From: Luteitalea pratensis
GTDB lineage: Bacteria > Acidobacteriota > Vicinamibacteria > Vicinamibacterales > Vicinamibacteraceae
DNA: 64,000 nt
Assembly (NCBI RefSeq): GCF_001618865.1
Contig: NZ_CP015136.1
Coordinates: 558,001-622,000 of the forward strand
Reading direction: 5' to 3'
Part shown: in pieces, positions 62,633-64,000 of the stretch
Numbering within the stretch: position 1 is the first letter of the stretch
Layout of the letters: each line of letters begins with the position of its first letter
Position numbers and translations under genes: made by a program
The notes under the pieces: generated by a model
Database searches by the model: none
Told to the model about the DNA's origin: nothing
The model's input: only the letters and a program-made list of their open reading frames with translations

Positions 62633-64000
62633 ATGGCCACTGCCAGGGGAACGATTCTCGTCATCGACGACGAAGAGGTGATGCGCGAGGTGCTCGAAGC
62701 CCTGCTCGCGCGCGAAGGTTACGACGTGCGCCTTGCCGTGAACGGCCTGGAAGGACTCGAGCTGGCCCGGGCCCACTCCTTCGACGCCGCCATCGTCGAC
62801 GTGATGATGCCGGGCATGGACGGCCTGACGGTCCTCAACGAGCTGAAGGCGATGGACGAGGATCTCCCCGTCGTCATGGTGACCGCGTACCAGTCGGTGG
62901 AAACGGCACTCACGGCGATGAAGCGGGGCGCCTTCGACTACATCGCCAAGCCGTTCAAGAACGATGAAGTCGCGGCCGTCCTGCGCAATGCCGTCGAGCG
63001 GACGCGGCTGTCGCGCGAGAACCGCATCCTCAAGCAGAACCTCCAGACGCACGGCAGCAAGTTTGCCAACATCATCGGCCGCAGCAGCAAGATGCGGCAG
63101 GTGTTCGACCTCGTGATCCAGGCGGCGCCGAGCCGATCCACCGTGCTCGTCAACGGCGAAAGCGGCACCGGCAAGGAACTGGTGGCGCGCGCGCTGCACA
63201 ACAACTCGCTGCGCGCGGAGAAGGCCTTCGTCACCGTCAACTCCGGGAACCTGCCACCGGATCTGCTCGAGAGCAACCTGTTCGGGCACGTGAAGGGCGC
63301 CTTCACGGGAGCCGTCGCGCCGAAGAAGGGCCTGTTCGAGGTCGCCGACAAGGGCAGCATCTTCTTCGACGAGATCGGCAACGTCCCACTCGAGACGCAG
63401 GCCAAGCTGCTGCGCGTGATCCAGGAGCGCGAGTTCATGCGCCTCGGCGGCGTGGACACGATCAAGGTGGACGTGCGCATCATCGCGGCGACCAACGTCG
63501 ACCTGCGCACGATGGTGGACGATGGACGGTTCCGCGAGGATCTGTACTACCGCCTGCACGTGATCACGGTGAACCTGCCGCCCTTGCGGGCGCGCAAGGA
63601 AGACATCCCGCTGCTGGTCCAGCATTTCCTCGAGAAGTACGGCGAGGAGAACAACCGTCGTGAGCTCGAGTTGGCTCCCGAGGCGCTCGACCTGATGCTC
63701 GACTACGACTGGCCCGGCAACGTCCGTGAACTCGAGAACGTGATCGAGCGGGCTGTGGTGCTGTGCCCCGGATCCCGGATCGGGCCGGACCTGATTCCTG
63801 ACACCGTCCGCATCACGCGCCGCTTCCAGATCCCCAACTTCGTGCTGCCGCCGGAGGGCATCTCCTTCAAGGAGGTCACGGGTGATTTCGAGCGCCGACT
63901 GATCGAGACGACGCTCGAAGCTGCCGGCGGCGTCCAGAAGCGGGCCGCCGAACTGCTCCACATCAAGCCCACCACGCTGAACGAGATGATCAAGCGCTAC
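62633..64000 (+). CDS. NtrC-family sigma-54-dependent response regulator (cut by window end)
   Basis: 456 codons present. Receiver domain (VIDDEEVMREV; Asp56 in AIVDVMMPG; FDYIAKPF), AAA+ domain with Walker A NGESGTGKEL, the sigma-54-contacting GAFTGA in VKGAFTGAVAPKKG, Walker B IFFDEIG and the R-finger region FREDLYYRL. The Fis-like C-terminal HTH has begun (GGVQKRAAELLHIKPTTLNE) and is interrupted by the window edge only a few residues from its end. It activates sigma-54 promoters; the candidate site at 59621 suggests autoregulation of the pair. Confidence 0.95.
   Translation, partial: MATARGTILVIDDEEVMREVLEALLAREGYDVRLAVNGLEGLELARAHSFDAAIVDVMMPGMDGLTVLNELKAMDEDLPVVMVTAYQSVETALTAMKRGAFDYIAKPFKNDEVAAVLRNAVERTRLSRENRILKQNLQTHGSKFANIIGRSSKMRQVFDLVIQAAPSRSTVLVNGESGTGKELVARALHNNSLRAEKAFVTVNSGNLPPDLLESNLFGHVKGAFTGAVAPKKGLFEVADKGSIFFDEIGNVPLETQAKLLRVIQEREFMRLGGVDTIKVDVRIIAATNVDLRTMVDDGRFREDLYYRLHVITVNLPPLRARKEDIPLLVQHFLEKYGEENNRRELELAPEALDLMLDYDWPGNVRELENVIERAVVLCPGSRIGPDLIPDTVRITRRFQIPNFVLPPEGISFKEVTGDFERRLIETTLEAAGGVQKRAAELLHIKPTTLNEMIKRY

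Noticed and set aside
59381..63961. Very long open frame (1526 codons) on the - strand opposite the kinase and regulator genes
   Set aside because: It is antisense to two proteins with full domain signatures, is rich in Arg/His/Asp/Val as expected from mirrored GC-rich codons, and shows no domain or ribosome site.

Overview
The window comes from a GC-rich bacterial chromosome. The best guess is Acidobacteriota, class Vicinamibacteria (Luteitalea-like). This rests on the protein types: a VWA protein of the acidobacterial kind, TonB-type receptors carrying an N-terminal carboxypeptidase-regulatory domain, many exported M28/S9/GGT/serine hydrolases, and abundant short intergenic repeats. No database was searched, so the placement is an inference. 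The sequence is ordinary chromosome: no tRNA, rRNA, CRISPR array, insertion sequence or prophage was recognised.

Layout. 1-11.9 kb: the end of an S9 peptidase gene, an amidase, a lipoprotein, then a + strand run of aminotransferase, malQ, thioredoxin/NHL protein and OsmC-type peroxidase; next, on the - strand, ggt with a DinB/YfiT protein and an aldo/keto reductase. 11.9-14 kb is a decaying patch with a truncated copy of the AlkZ-like gene that stands intact at 14.0-15.1 kb and a secreted-protein gene broken by an in-frame TAG. 15.4-26 kb: M28 peptidase, M23 peptidase, serine hydrolase, DUF1015 protein, TonB-dependent receptor, pcnB, TPR protein. 26-35.6 kb: heparinase-like lyase coupled to polA, a lipoprotein, a Spy-like protein divergent from a response regulator/kinase pair, a BON protein. 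35.8-42.5 kb: MFS and ZIP transporters, then a TonB-like / membrane / VWA operon, a methyltransferase and a membrane protein. 42.7-51 kb: acs, small exported proteins, a LolD-like ATPase, an SGNH esterase, a glutaminyl cyclase, two oligopeptide-transporter ATPases. 51-55.7 kb: gpmI, eno and glgC. 56-64 kb: a secreted protein, a plug-less TonB-barrel protein, and a PDZ-fused histidine kinase followed by an NtrC-type regulator cut by the window end.

Metabolic theme: acetate activation (acs), lower glycolysis/gluconeogenesis (eno, gpmI) and glycogen turnover (glgC, malQ) sit among exported peptidases, amidases and polysaccharide-acting enzymes, as expected for a soil heterotroph living on polymers.

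The most unusual material lies between the genes. Nearly every longer gap holds (i) tandem arrays of 7-9 bp units, many sharing the core RAYGCY, (ii) hairpins bounded by GTAG...CTAC, or (iii) composite hairpin pairs bounded by GGTAGGGAC...GTCCCTACC. Several arrays and elements start exactly at a gene's stop codon and supply it. Two TonB-type outer-membrane genes have tandemly copied 3' ends. A good sigma-54 promoter match lies in front of the kinase/NtrC-regulator pair.
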